Positions 55,747-62,917 of a DNA stretch of 62,917 nucleotides are shown here, piece after piece. How positions within the stretch are numbered: position 1 is the first letter of the stretch; each line of letters opens with the position of its first letter. The notes beneath the pieces are model-generated. The model was not told where the DNA came from, did no database searches, and saw only the letters and a list, made by a program, of their open reading frames with translations. Source of the DNA: Nostoc sp. CHAB 5836 (GTDB lineage Bacteria; Cyanobacteriota; Cyanobacteriia; Cyanobacteriales; Nostocaceae). Both the position numbers and the translations under genes were made by a program. The stretch covers positions 1 through 62,917 of the forward strand of contig NZ_JAIVFV010000022.1 of NCBI RefSeq assembly GCF_020829445.1. Reading direction: 5' to 3'.

Positions 55747-56083
55747 CTAGATTCCTGCCTTCTACATAGAGTGTTATTGAGTTTATTATCCTACAAAGTT
55801 AAGAAAGAGTTACAAGTTGCAACCTTCTTCTCAGAAATTGGGAATTGGGAATTAGGCATGAGGCACTTATACTGCCCTTAAGAGCGGGACGCACTCGCGT
55901 TCGACTACACAGTTCGACTGCGGTTCCATCTCTTCTTAGGCTACGCCAACGAGCAAAGTCGAGATGCCCACCGTAAACTCACCAACCGCGAAGTCAAAGT
56001 ATTGGGCATTGAGCAGAGGGAAAAAAACTTACTGCAACTTCTACCCTGCTCCCTCATCCCCCTCATCCCCCTCATCCCCCTCA
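55747..56083. repeat. Gap with family J copy 3 and CTCATCCCC array
   Basis: Family J material (CCCTTAAGAGCGGGACGCAC, CTCGCGTTCGACTACAC) lies at about 55875-55970, less palindromic than at 9555. An array of CCTCATCCC/CTCATCCCC 9-mers (about 56051-56085) runs to the ycf48 stop codon. The rest is AT-rich and is likely to include the psbE promoter. Confidence 0.6.
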
Positions 56084-57103
56084 TCAAGCCTCTCCTGGCG
56101 AACTTCTTTCCGGGTTTGGTAGATATTTGAGCAAAACGCCGCGATCGCCAATTATAAATCCCCGTTCTGGTTCCAAAAACACAATCTTGTACAAATTAGC
56201 CGCAACTTCTTCCACTGCACGGTCTTTTTCCCAAGTTTTGCCACCATCGCCACTCCGGAGCAAATTACCGCTACCGCCACCGATCCAAATTTCATTGGGT
56301 GTGCGATATGCCAAATCCAGCAAACCCCAACTGGTGGATAGCTCTGGATATTGTGCCTTTTGCCACTCATCAGCTTTAGTTTCGTCGCTAAACTGAATTT
56401 GACCGCCTCTAGCTAGCAACCACAATTGTCCATTTTCACCAAAGCCCATGTTTTCTACCCGCCGAGAACTGTTGCGGTTATGTGGTACCCAAGCATCTTG
56501 TCCTGGTTCCCAAGTTGAGTAGAAACTACCCTTAGCGGAAACCGCAACATATTTACCATCAGCAGAACGTTCTATGTTACGCACTACACCTACTGCTGAT
56601 TCCACCTGCGCTTTCCAATTTTTGCCGCCATCTGTGGTCTTATATATGGCTCCAACATCAGTAGCCATCTCAGCTGTATTATCTGCCAATGCCTTAATTG
56701 CGATCGGGCTACCTGGTAGCTTTTCGCTCAGAGGAATACGCGACCAAGAACCACCTTCATCGGTAGTATGAAGTAACAATCCAGGCTCTCCGGCAATCCA
56801 GCCTTCTTTGCCTGCAAAACTTACTGAGTCAAAGCGATACTTTTGATCATCCAGTTGCAGCGTTATTGGTTTCCAGGTATCACCACCGTCATTAGTTTCC
56901 AATAGGGTGGCATTGCTACCTACTAAGTAGCCATGCTCGGAGTTATTAGTAAAAGCAATATCCAATAAATTCGAGTCTGTTGGCACAGAAATGATTTTCC
57001 AAGGGTTGTAGCTAACAGATGGTATTTTGCTACAACCTATGCACATGACGACTACTATTAACAAGGCAGCTATTCGTTGCCAACTTTTCACAATTGAATG
57101 CAT
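56084..57103 (-). CDS. ycf48: Photosystem II assembly factor Ycf48
   Basis: Assists early PSII assembly by binding the D1 precursor and reaction-centre complexes on the lumenal side. The 339-residue protein has an N-terminal lipoprotein signal (LLIVVVMCIGC with Cys24 at the lipobox) and a seven-bladed beta propeller made of repeated GYLVGSNATLLETNDGGDTW-type blades; others are GWIAGEPGLLLHTTDEGGSW and EMATDVGAIYKTTDGGKNW. Length and blade pattern match Ycf48/Hcf136. Neighbours rubA and psbEFLJ form the conserved cyanobacterial assembly cluster. Its C-terminus is close to a CTCATCCCC array, which encodes part of the tail (SSPGEA end). Confidence 0.95.
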   Translation of the reverse strand: MHSIVKSWQRIAALLIVVVMCIGCSKIPSVSYNPWKIISVPTDSNLLDIAFTNNSEHGYLVGSNATLLETNDGGDTWKPITLQLDDQKYRFDSVSFAGKEGWIAGEPGLLLHTTDEGGSWSRIPLSEKLPGSPIAIKALADNTAEMATDVGAIYKTTDGGKNWKAQVESAVGVVRNIERSADGKYVAVSAKGSFYSTWEPGQDAWVPHNRNSSRRVENMGFGENGQLWLLARGGQIQFSDETKADEWQKAQYPELSTSWGLLDLAYRTPNEIWIGGGSGNLLRSGDGGKTWEKDRAVEEVAANLYKIVFLEPERGFIIGDRGVLLKYLPNPERSSPGEA

Positions 57104-57204
57104 CAGGATTTCTTAATTATTTCTAAATTTCTGTAGGAGTTGGCAGTTAGGATCCTGGGCAATCCTGGGTTTTTCATTTGGAATTTTGAATTACTTAACG
57201 GGTA

Positions 57205-57540
57205 TCACTGTAAGCCGTAGAGACTGATAAAAAACAAAAAGCCAAGAGCCAATGCGCCAAAAATTAGGATATTTTTTTGGGTTGGCGTCAGGTTGTTGAC
57301 ACCAAAACCGTAACCGAGATTTTCTTTGAAGCCGGATGCAGTACCCGCAGGGCCGATATTGGCAAAAGCGGTTTTCTTCGCACTACAAACTGGACAGCGC
57401 CAATTTATGGGCAGTTCTGCAAAGAGTGTCCCGGAAGGGATATCATGAGTGTCGTCTCCTTTTTCAGGTTCGTAAACGTAACCGCAGGCGCGACACTCGT
57501 AGCGGTCTAACACCGGAGTTTCAACAGCTGGTTCGCTCAT
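57205..57540 (-). CDS. rubA: Membrane-anchored rubredoxin (RubA)
   Basis: A 111-residue protein from ATG 57540 (longer in-frame starts lack support). Rubredoxin iron site: YECRACGYVYEPEKGD (Cys-x2-Cys) and NWRCPVCSAKKTAF (Cys-x2-Cys). A linker leads to one C-terminal transmembrane helix (ILIFGALALGFLFFISLYGL). Thylakoid rubredoxin A is required for PSII and PSI assembly in cyanobacteria and algae, and it lies here next to ycf48 in the conserved order. The spacing to ycf48 is about 100 bp, so co-transcription is likely. Confidence 0.93.
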   Translation of the reverse strand: MSEPAVETPVLDRYECRACGYVYEPEKGDDTHDIPSGTLFAELPINWRCPVCSAKKTAFANIGPAGTASGFKENLGYGFGVNNLTPTQKNILIFGALALGFLFFISLYGLQ

Positions 57541-57759
57541 TGCTAAGGCCTCGCAGAGGAGAATTCTTAAATATACGTTAAAAATTATGACATAATTGTT
57601 AGACTTTTCTATCACTACCAAAAACGAATCAAATACCTAAAGTGCATCTGTTTCGCAGATTTCAGAAAAACCAAACAGATATAATGTAAAAGAAAGTTAC
57701 GCAGTTAAGGGATGGGGCATAGGGCATAGAACATTGGGCATAGGGCATTAATTCTTCTC

Positions 57760-57805
57760 CCCCTGCTCCCTCATCCCCCTCATCCCCCTCATCCCCCCAC
57801 TCCCC
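57760..57805. repeat. STRR array upstream of ndhC
   Basis: TCCCTCATCCCCCTCATCCC... 9-mers, the same unit as in queA and before ycf48, preceded by GGGCATAGGGCATAGA-type repeats (57712-57750). The ndhC start codon lies 35 bp beyond. The array sits in the intergenic region between divergent rubA and ndhC. Confidence 0.7.
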
Positions 57806-57839
57806 ACTTCAATTACACCTTAAGCGGTAGATACTCATT

Positions 57840-58202
57840 GTGTTTGTTCTCAGTGGTTACGAGTACCTTCTAGGCTTCTTCATAGTCTGTAGCCTAGTTC
57901 CTGCCTTAGCGCTCTCAGCATCCAAGCTCCTACGACCTAGTGGTTACAGCCCAGAACGGCACACCACTTATGAATCGGGCATGGAACCCATCGGGGGAGC
58001 CTGGATTCAGTTCAACATCCGCTACTATATGTTTGCTCTAGTCTTCGTCATCTTTGATGTGGAGACTGTTTTCTTGTATCCTTGGGCGGTAGCTTTCCAC
58101 CGTTTGGGGCTATTGGCATTTATTGAAGCGCTAGTCTTTATTGCAATTCTTGTAGTCGCTTTAGTTTACGCGTGGCGTAAAGGAGCTTTGGAATGGTCTT
58201 GA
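57840..58202 (+). CDS. ndhC: NADH dehydrogenase-like complex subunit 3 (NdhC)
   Basis: A 120-residue three-helix membrane subunit of the NDH-1 complex, which carries cyclic electron flow and respiration in cyanobacteria by oxidising ferredoxin. Signatures: [20 protein letters not shown] in helix 1, the loop [20 protein letters not shown] (with the Cys of other lineages replaced by Ser), and [17 protein letters not shown]. Start is GTG 57840. The gene overlaps ndhK by 10 bases and is the first of ndhC-ndhK-ndhJ. Confidence 0.97.
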   Translation: MFVLSGYEYLLGFFIVCSLVPALALSASKLLRPSGYSPERHTTYESGMEPIGGAWIQFNIRYYMFALVFVIFDVETVFLYPWAVAFHRLGLLAFIEALVFIAILVVALVYAWRKGALEWS

Positions 58203-58930
58203 ATTCTAACTTAACAACCCAGGGCAAAGAACGAATCATCAACCCCATTGAGCGGACTACAATCACTCAAGACCTTTCAGAAAACGTCATTTTGACGACG
58301 GTCGATGATCTCTACGACTGGGCGCGGCTTTCTAGTTTGTGGCCGTTGTTATTTGGTACTGCTTGCTGCTTTATTGAGTTTGCAGCTTTAATTGGCTCCC
58401 GATTTGACTTTGACCGTTTTGGGCTAATTCCCCGTTCTAGCCCCCGCCAAGCCGATTTAATCATTACCGCAGGGACTATTACAATGAAGATGGCTCCCCA
58501 ATTGGTGCGTCTTTATGAACAAATGCCAGAGCCAAAGTATGTAATTGCGATGGGAGCTTGCACAATTACTGGCGGGATGTTCAGCATTGATTCCCCCACG
58601 GCAGTGCGCGGAGTCGATAAACTAATTCCTGTGGACGTGTATTTGCCTGGTTGTCCTCCTCGTCCAGAAGCAATTATCGACGCAATTATTAAGCTGCGGA
58701 AGAAAATTGCCAATGAATCGATGCAGGAGCGGGATAAAATTAAGCAAACTCACCGCTACTACAGCACGACTCATAACTTGAAGCCAGTAGAAGAAATCTT
58801 AACTGGTGAGTATTTGCAGTCAGCAACTCGCTCTGCACCACCAAAGGAATTGACAGAAGCGATCGGTATGCCAATACCACCTGCACTGCTGACAGCAAAG
58901 GCGCAAAAGGAGGAACAAACCCGTGGCTGA
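58193..58930 (+). CDS. ndhK: NADH dehydrogenase-like complex subunit K (4Fe-4S, PSST/NuoB-like)
   Basis: The 245-residue hydrophilic subunit carrying cluster N2, the last 4Fe-4S centre before plastoquinone. Cluster ligands lie in [22 protein letters not shown] and PGCPPRPEA. It has an extended, charged C-terminus (about 180-245) typical of cyanobacterial NdhK. It overlaps ndhC by 10 bases and ndhJ by 8, indicating translational coupling within one operon. Confidence 0.97.
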   Translation: MVLNSNLTTQGKERIINPIERTTITQDLSENVILTTVDDLYDWARLSSLWPLLFGTACCFIEFAALIGSRFDFDRFGLIPRSSPRQADLIITAGTITMKMAPQLVRLYEQMPEPKYVIAMGACTITGGMFSIDSPTAVRGVDKLIPVDVYLPGCPPRPEAIIDAIIKLRKKIANESMQERDKIKQTHRYYSTTHNLKPVEEILTGEYLQSATRSAPPKELTEAIGMPIPPALLTAKAQKEEQTRG

Positions 58931-59453
58931 TGAAGAATCTAAACCAGTACCAGCAGCCAAAGAAGAGTCATTGGTACAAGCCGGTAAAGTTTCCCAGTGG
59001 TTAACGGAAAATGGCTTTGACCATGAGTTTTCAGCACCAGACAAGAATGGTGTAGAGATAATTAAGGTGGCAACAGATTTTTTACTTCCTACTGCTACAG
59101 CCCTTTATGCTTATGGGTTTAATTATCTCCAGTGTCAAGGTGGTATTGACCTTGGCCCAGGACAAGAATTGGTGAGTATGTATCACTTGATTAAAGTCGG
59201 TGATAATAGCGATCGCCCCGAAGAAGTGCGAGTTAAGGTGTTCTTACCACGGGAAAACCCTGTAGTGCCTTCTGTATACTGGATTTGGAAGACCGCAGAT
59301 TGGCAAGAGCGCGAGTCTTACGATATGTACGGCATTATCTACGAAGGACACCCAAATCTTAAGCGGATTTTGATGCCGGAAGATTGGGTAGGTTGGCCTT
59401 TGCGGAAGGATTATATCTCGCCTGATTTTTACGAGTTGCAAGACGCTTATTAG
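58923..59453 (+). CDS. ndhJ: NADH dehydrogenase-like complex subunit J (NuoC-like)
   Basis: A 176-residue NuoC-like subunit of the NDH-1 peripheral arm. The family pattern [20 protein letters not shown] followed by [20 protein letters not shown] is intact at the C-terminal end. The N-terminal 35 residues are a charged extension. Start is GTG 58923 inside the end of ndhK. A strong terminator follows, closing the operon. Confidence 0.97.
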   Translation: MADEESKPVPAAKEESLVQAGKVSQWLTENGFDHEFSAPDKNGVEIIKVATDFLLPTATALYAYGFNYLQCQGGIDLGPGQELVSMYHLIKVGDNSDRPEEVRVKVFLPRENPVVPSVYWIWKTADWQERESYDMYGIIYEGHPNLKRILMPEDWVGWPLRKDYISPDFYELQDAY

Positions 59454-59477
59454 ACATTGCTGAGTTTTGGCATTAAT

Positions 59478-59516
59478 TAACCCCTTTCCGGTGGCGGAGA
59501 GGGGTTATATTTTTGG
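59478..59516 (+). terminator. Terminator of the ndhC-ndhK-ndhJ operon
   Basis: TAACCCCTTTCCG (59478-59490) pairs with CGGAGAGGGGTTA (59495-59507), 12 of 13 pairs, around GTGG, followed by TATTTTTGG. It starts 24 bases after the ndhJ stop. Because the next gene converges from the other side, the hairpin may serve both. Confidence 0.85.
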
Positions 59517-59520
59517 TGTT

Positions 59521-60417
59521 TCATGTCAAGTTGGCTGACAAAACTTGCTGTAATTCATTGACTGTATTTACAGTTTTAATTGCCTGCTGAATTGCTTTTA
59601 ATTCCTGCAAATCCGTAATTTGAGAGATGATCGGCATCAATTCTAAACCTTGATTGCCAAACTTAATTTCTAATGCCAATTCAATTCCTGAATATAACTC
59701 TTCCTTTCTTCCTCGCAGTTCTCCGCGTGCTTCTCCGCGTGCTTCTCCGCGTGCTTCCCCTTTGCTAAAAATTTCTTGATACCAAGGCGACTGCTCTAAA
59801 AGTGCCATATCCCACCTCAGAATTTGTTGAACTATTGCACTATCTAATACAAAGGTAGCAAAAAATCCTAATACTGTTTCTAGTTGATTCAATTGTTCAT
59901 CTGCACGTAATATTCGCAATGCGTCCCGAATCGTAGACTCGTTATCACCACCTTTGAGAATGGGTACAAACGGCAGTAATGATGGTAAGGGTTGTTGAAA
60001 AGCAATCTCGACATCAACTTCCCACAGATTAATGACACGGTAATCTTGAATAGCACGTAAACCAGCAATATTTGATGCATAACTTGTCGGTATTTCAGCA
60101 TCACTTGCCTTGAGGATATTAATTAGTACTGGGTACGTTGGCAAATTATATTTTTCTTCTGCAAGTGCTGCATAAGCACGCATCCTGCGCGGCATTTCTG
60201 GTTTATAGCGCAGTTGTAATTCGTTAAGAACGAGAAATTTTCCATACTGGGGACTTTCGACACGGATTAAAACATCACTTTCTCGACTTATCCACTGAAA
60301 TTCTGAGTTGAGAATTTCACCAGCAACAATATCAGGAATTTGTGTTACCCATTTTATCCAGTTATCAGGTGCAAGGCTGATTAAGCGTTTAGTGCTGACA
60401 TCGGCGGGTTTGATCAT
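59521..60417 (-). CDS. Rpn-like PD-(D/E)XK nuclease / putative transposase-derived protein
   Basis: A 298-residue protein of the cyanobacterial Rpn/DUF4351-like group (restriction-endonuclease fold). N-terminal APDNWIKWVTQIPDIVAGEI leads to the nuclease core: the Glu in ILNSEF, the Asp in SRESDVLIRVESPQ, and FLVLNELQLRYKPEMPRRMR with the terminal acidic/basic pair (E-x-Q type). The middle (about 130-215) is helical. A tandem (GEAR)3-GELR motif encoded by 12-bp DNA repeats (about 59717-59765) sits near residue 220. Such proteins are thought to promote recombination; no transposon ends are visible. Convergent with ndhJ. Confidence 0.7.
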   Translation of the reverse strand: MIKPADVSTKRLISLAPDNWIKWVTQIPDIVAGEILNSEFQWISRESDVLIRVESPQYGKFLVLNELQLRYKPEMPRRMRAYAALAEEKYNLPTYPVLINILKASDAEIPTSYASNIAGLRAIQDYRVINLWEVDVEIAFQQPLPSLLPFVPILKGGDNESTIRDALRILRADEQLNQLETVLGFFATFVLDSAIVQQILRWDMALLEQSPWYQEIFSKGEARGEARGEARGELRGRKEELYSGIELALEIKFGNQGLELMPIISQITDLQELKAIQQAIKTVNTVNELQQVLSANLT

Positions 60418-61114
60418 GGGGTGTAAATCCTATAATACCTAAAGCCTACTTCAGTAGACTAAAGATTTTTCCGATTATTTAGTCATCTTTTAGATGACTT
60501 TCGCTATGAGCAAGGAACTGAAGTTCCTTGCGGGACATAACTTTCACGTTAATTGATCCCCCAACCCCCCGATAAATTGGCTACCGTGTATACACAAGTC
60601 GGCAGACCTCTCCCCAAACCCCTCTCCGAAGCACAGAGGGGCTTTGAAGATTGACGCTAGTAGGGAACGCGCTGTTCTTGTTAGGTCTGAGAGCGCTTTA
60701 AGCAAAATAAGTCACTTGTGTATACACTGGATCTGAAAAATCAGGGGGCAAAACCTTTCAAAGTCCCCTAATGTATCGCGGGACTTTGATTCTTCCCCCA
60801 ATTTATCGGGGGGTTAGGGGCGATCTAAAATAAATACTGCGTAGGTTTTTAATATTTGTAGGTTGGGTTGAGCCAATGCGTTACCCAACAAACCCGGCAA
60901 AATGTTGGGTTTCGTTCCTCAACCCAACCTACAAATTTTTTATTTTTTTGCCAAAACCTACGCAGTATTAGATCAATAAGTGCCTAAAATTACAGCCGAC
61001 CACTTTTCAAACATCCTGTAAAATATTCAGCGAGATTTCCTAGTAATCGGAATCGGTATCTCTACCGTTGTATCTGTATTTATGGGACAATCTAATCTAA
61101 ATGTTTAAAGTAAT
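60418..61114. repeat. Repeat-dense gap before the Pepco-caspase genes
   Basis: In order: family H hairpins (60440-60545, CTACTTCAGTAGACTAAAGA, AGTCATCTTTTAGATGACTT, GGAACTGAAGTTCC); a CCCCTCTCCGAAGCACAGAG GGGCTTTG segment (60610-60645); an AATGTATCGCGGGACTTTGA segment; family I copy with outer ends TACTGCGTAGGTTTT/AAAACCTACGCAGTA (60835-60968) enclosing GTAGGTTGGGTTGAG...CTCAACCCAACCTAC; and the element L end (60968-61018). Bases 61020-61114 are free of repeats and probably hold the promoter of the next gene. Confidence 0.6.
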
Positions 61115-61510
61115 ATGTCAGAAACACCCCAAGACGATCGCATTTGGATTGTGACGGATGAAGTGCCGCAAATATCCATTCCTGACGGTGCTAAAGGCGG
61201 GAGTACTAATACACGCAGTTGGGGAGAGGAAACTATCAGGGAATCTACTGGTAGCAAAGGGGTAGGAGATGCTGTTAAGGTTAGCGCTCAAAAATTAGAG
61301 CAAAATATGACTCACTTTCTCAAAGTTGTGGGAAGTTTGTTTAGTCAAGCCGAAGAGCAAGCAAAAGTTAACTCCAAAATGCAGCTAGATGAAATTGAGC
61401 TATCGGTGGAAATTAGTGGGGAAGGAGAAGTTAAATTAATTGGTAATGGTGCCAAAGCTGGGACTAAAGGAGCGATTAAGCTGAAGTTCAAGCGCCAAGA
61501 ATCACAGTGA
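61115..61510 (+). CDS. Pepco-like effector-associated protein
   Basis: A 131-residue soluble protein. The beginning IWIVTDEVPQISIPDGA, the central helix KLEQNMTHFLKVVGSLFSQA (about 62-81) and the ending MQLDEIELSVEISGEGEVKL ... GTKGAIKLKFKR match the Pepco domain, a small module named for its link to peptidase-containing conflict systems. It is found beside caspase-like proteases in cyanobacteria and other multicellular bacteria. The gene starts with ATG 61115 and its stop is 1 base before the caspase-like gene, so the pair is one operon. It is thought to connect the effector to a sensor; this is family knowledge recalled, not tested. Confidence 0.62.
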   Translation: MSETPQDDRIWIVTDEVPQISIPDGAKGGSTNTRSWGEETIRESTGSKGVGDAVKVSAQKLEQNMTHFLKVVGSLFSQAEEQAKVNSKMQLDEIELSVEISGEGEVKLIGNGAKAGTKGAIKLKFKRQESQ

Positions 61511-61511
61511 A

Positions 61512-62917
61512 ATGGCAAAAAATTGGGCGATCGCGATCGGAATTAACCATTATGATTATCTGCAACCGCTAAACTATGCCAAGCGGGATGCACAGTTAAT
61601 GCAAGAGTTTTTGGGCAATGAAGCCGGATTTGAGCGGATATTTTTCTTCTCTGATGACTCACCTGAACTTGCTGGAAAATCCACTCGCCCAACTCGCACT
61701 AACTTGCTGCGAGTCTTGCGACAGTTATTTGACAATCCCTTTATGGGAGCAGGGGATAATTTCTGGTTTTTTTTCAGTGGTCATGGGATAAGATACGCTG
61801 ACCGTGATTATCTCATGCCCTGTGATGGCGATCCAGAGGATATTGAAAACACGGCAATTGCGATTAACTTTGTGAGTGAACGTCTGCGTCGCTGCGGTGC
61901 TGATAATGTTGTCTTGATTCTGGATGCTTGTCGCAATGAAGGCAAAAAAACAGGTGAAGGAATTGGGCGACAAACCGCAGAAGAAGCACGTCAACAAGGA
62001 GTTATCAGCTTTTTTTCTTGTATTCCCCAGGAGTTTTCTTATGAAATTGAAGCTTTACAACAAGGTGCTTTTACCACTGCATTACTAGAAGGGTTAGGAA
62101 TTCAAGGTAAGTGCGCTACTGTGGAACGCTTGGAGCAATATCTCAAGTTTCGTGTGCCTGAATTGGTTCGCCAGCATAAGAATACAAGGCAAACGCCTTA
62201 TGTGATTGCTGAACCTGTAAATAAATCCCATTTAATACTTGTGCCACGATATGCAACTTTAGCAGATATTGCCACGTTGAAAAATGATGCTTATCGCGCT
62301 CAGAGTAAGAGAGACTTTGATTTAGCAAAACAACTCTGGATTAGGGTACTAGCTGCTGCATCAGGTCAAGATATGGAAGCTATAGAAGCCTTGGAAGAAA
62401 TTGCTCGATTGCGAAATAGTTCTGCAATTCCTGATTTACCTCAGCAAACAATTCCACAAGCATCTAAGTCAGTTACAAATACACCTATAATTAAACCTCC
62501 TCAAATTCCAACTCCCAAGCCAACCTCACCATCCCCGATTAATAATACTCAGACTTCTGGTGCGGGACAATTTTCAACATCTACAACTTCAACACCTTCT
62601 TCGCCATCAAACCTAATATTACCTAACTGGTCACGACGACGTGTAATTCAAACTGCTGGGTTTGCAGTTACTGGGTTGGGTTTGACAATTGCAGCACCAC
62701 ATTTTTTGCGATCTAATTCAGGAGAAACTAGTCCAACCAACACCAATGAAACACCAGGAAATGCACAGGGAAACATCACCAAGCGCATTACCAGTGATGC
62801 AAAAGACTTTGTTGAAGACTTAGGAAATGGTATCACCTTGGAAATGGTTCCGACACCGGAAGAAGTGGCACAACACCAGAAGCAACGCAGCGATCGCTTG
62901 GCAGCCAAACTGCGAGA
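61512..62917 (+). CDS. Caspase-like protease with start of a C-terminal FGE-sulfatase domain (partial)
   Basis: Incomplete: runs off the window after 468 codons with no stop. Residues 1-240 are a caspase-fold (metacaspase-type, C14) domain: KNWAIAIGINHYDYLQPLNY, the catalytic His in FWFFFSGHGIRY (about 98) and catalytic Cys in VVLILDACRNEG (about 139), both intact. A helical TPR-like segment (about 250-300), a Pro/Ser/Thr-rich linker (310-375), an Arg-rich and hydrophobic segment (SRRRVIQTAGFAVTGLGLTI) and then DLGNGITLEMVPTPEE begin a formylglycine-generating-enzyme-type domain. Such caspase-FGE fusions are cyanobacterial. It follows the Pepco-like gene directly (ATG 61512). Confidence 0.85.
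   Translation, partial: MAKNWAIAIGINHYDYLQPLNYAKRDAQLMQEFLGNEAGFERIFFFSDDSPELAGKSTRPTRTNLLRVLRQLFDNPFMGAGDNFWFFFSGHGIRYADRDYLMPCDGDPEDIENTAIAINFVSERLRRCGADNVVLILDACRNEGKKTGEGIGRQTAEEARQQGVISFFSCIPQEFSYEIEALQQGAFTTALLEGLGIQGKCATVERLEQYLKFRVPELVRQHKNTRQTPYVIAEPVNKSHLILVPRYATLADIATLKNDAYRAQSKRDFDLAKQLWIRVLAAASGQDMEAIEALEEIARLRNSSAIPDLPQQTIPQASKSVTNTPIIKPPQIPTPKPTSPSPINNTQTSGAGQFSTSTTSTPSSPSNLILPNWSRRRVIQTAGFAVTGLGLTIAAPHFLRSNSGETSPTNTNETPGNAQGNITKRITSDAKDFVEDLGNGITLEMVPTPEEVAQHQKQRSDRLAAKLR

Overview
The window comes from a filamentous, most likely heterocyst-forming, cyanobacterium of the Nostoc/Anabaena type. The evidence is the set of photosystem I and II small subunits, the ndhC-ndhK-ndhJ cluster, the rubA-ycf48-psbEFLJ cluster, a COP23 protein, a tocopherol methyltransferase, very frequent HIP1 octamers (GCGATCGC), and 7-9 bp tandem repeats (STRR) with many small palindromic elements between genes. 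No rRNA, tRNA, CRISPR array or intact transposase gene was found.

Layout. 0-10 kb: an ion channel, a large membrane glycosyltransferase, then glgP and glgB facing each other (glycogen breakdown and branching). 10-16 kb: a small lipoprotein, an FtsL-like protein and ftsI (septal peptidoglycan synthesis), and a COP23 protein. 16-25 kb: a type I secretion ABC exporter with its HlyD adaptor, a tocopherol methyltransferase, and ktrB/ktrA (potassium uptake). 25-30 kb: queA with a repeat-derived insert, a YraN nuclease-fold protein, a pentapeptide-repeat protein and a Uma2 protein. 30.7-35.1 kb: a defence/addiction-type island with DUF1902-HicA, a PIN toxin and its HTH partner split by a small mobile element, a retropepsin-like pair and a HigB/HigA-like pair. 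35-43 kb: cell-wall amidase, pyrG, small unknown proteins and an unusual cNMP-AAA+-polyferredoxin fusion. 44-48 kb: two tandem RTX-type calcium-binding proteins. 48-54 kb: pgk, a universal stress protein and an 897-residue cyanobacterial protein of unknown function. 54-60 kb: a photosynthesis block of psaI, psbJ/L/F/E, ycf48, rubA and ndhC/K/J. 60-63 kb: an Rpn-type nuclease, a Pepco-like protein and a caspase-like protease cut by the window end.

How the parts connect. GlgP and GlgB act on the same polymer. FtsI and the FtsL-like protein probably act together at the septum, and the amidase remodels the same wall. The exporter and HlyD are a plausible route for the leaderless RTX proteins, but that link is inferred. 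RubA and Ycf48 help assemble the photosystem II whose cytochrome b559 is encoded beside them.

The least ordinary material is: (1) the cNMP/sigma54-AAA-like/polyferredoxin fusion; (2) the Pepco-caspase pair; (3) a TnpB/IS605-like right-end remnant lodged between psbL and psbJ; (4) a structured leader with two overlapping tiny reading frames before glgP; (5) an unassigned structured RNA candidate near 10.3 kb; and (6) a dense set of small inverted-repeat elements, one of which separates a PIN toxin from its antitoxin. All similarity statements come from motif recognition by eye; no database search was run.
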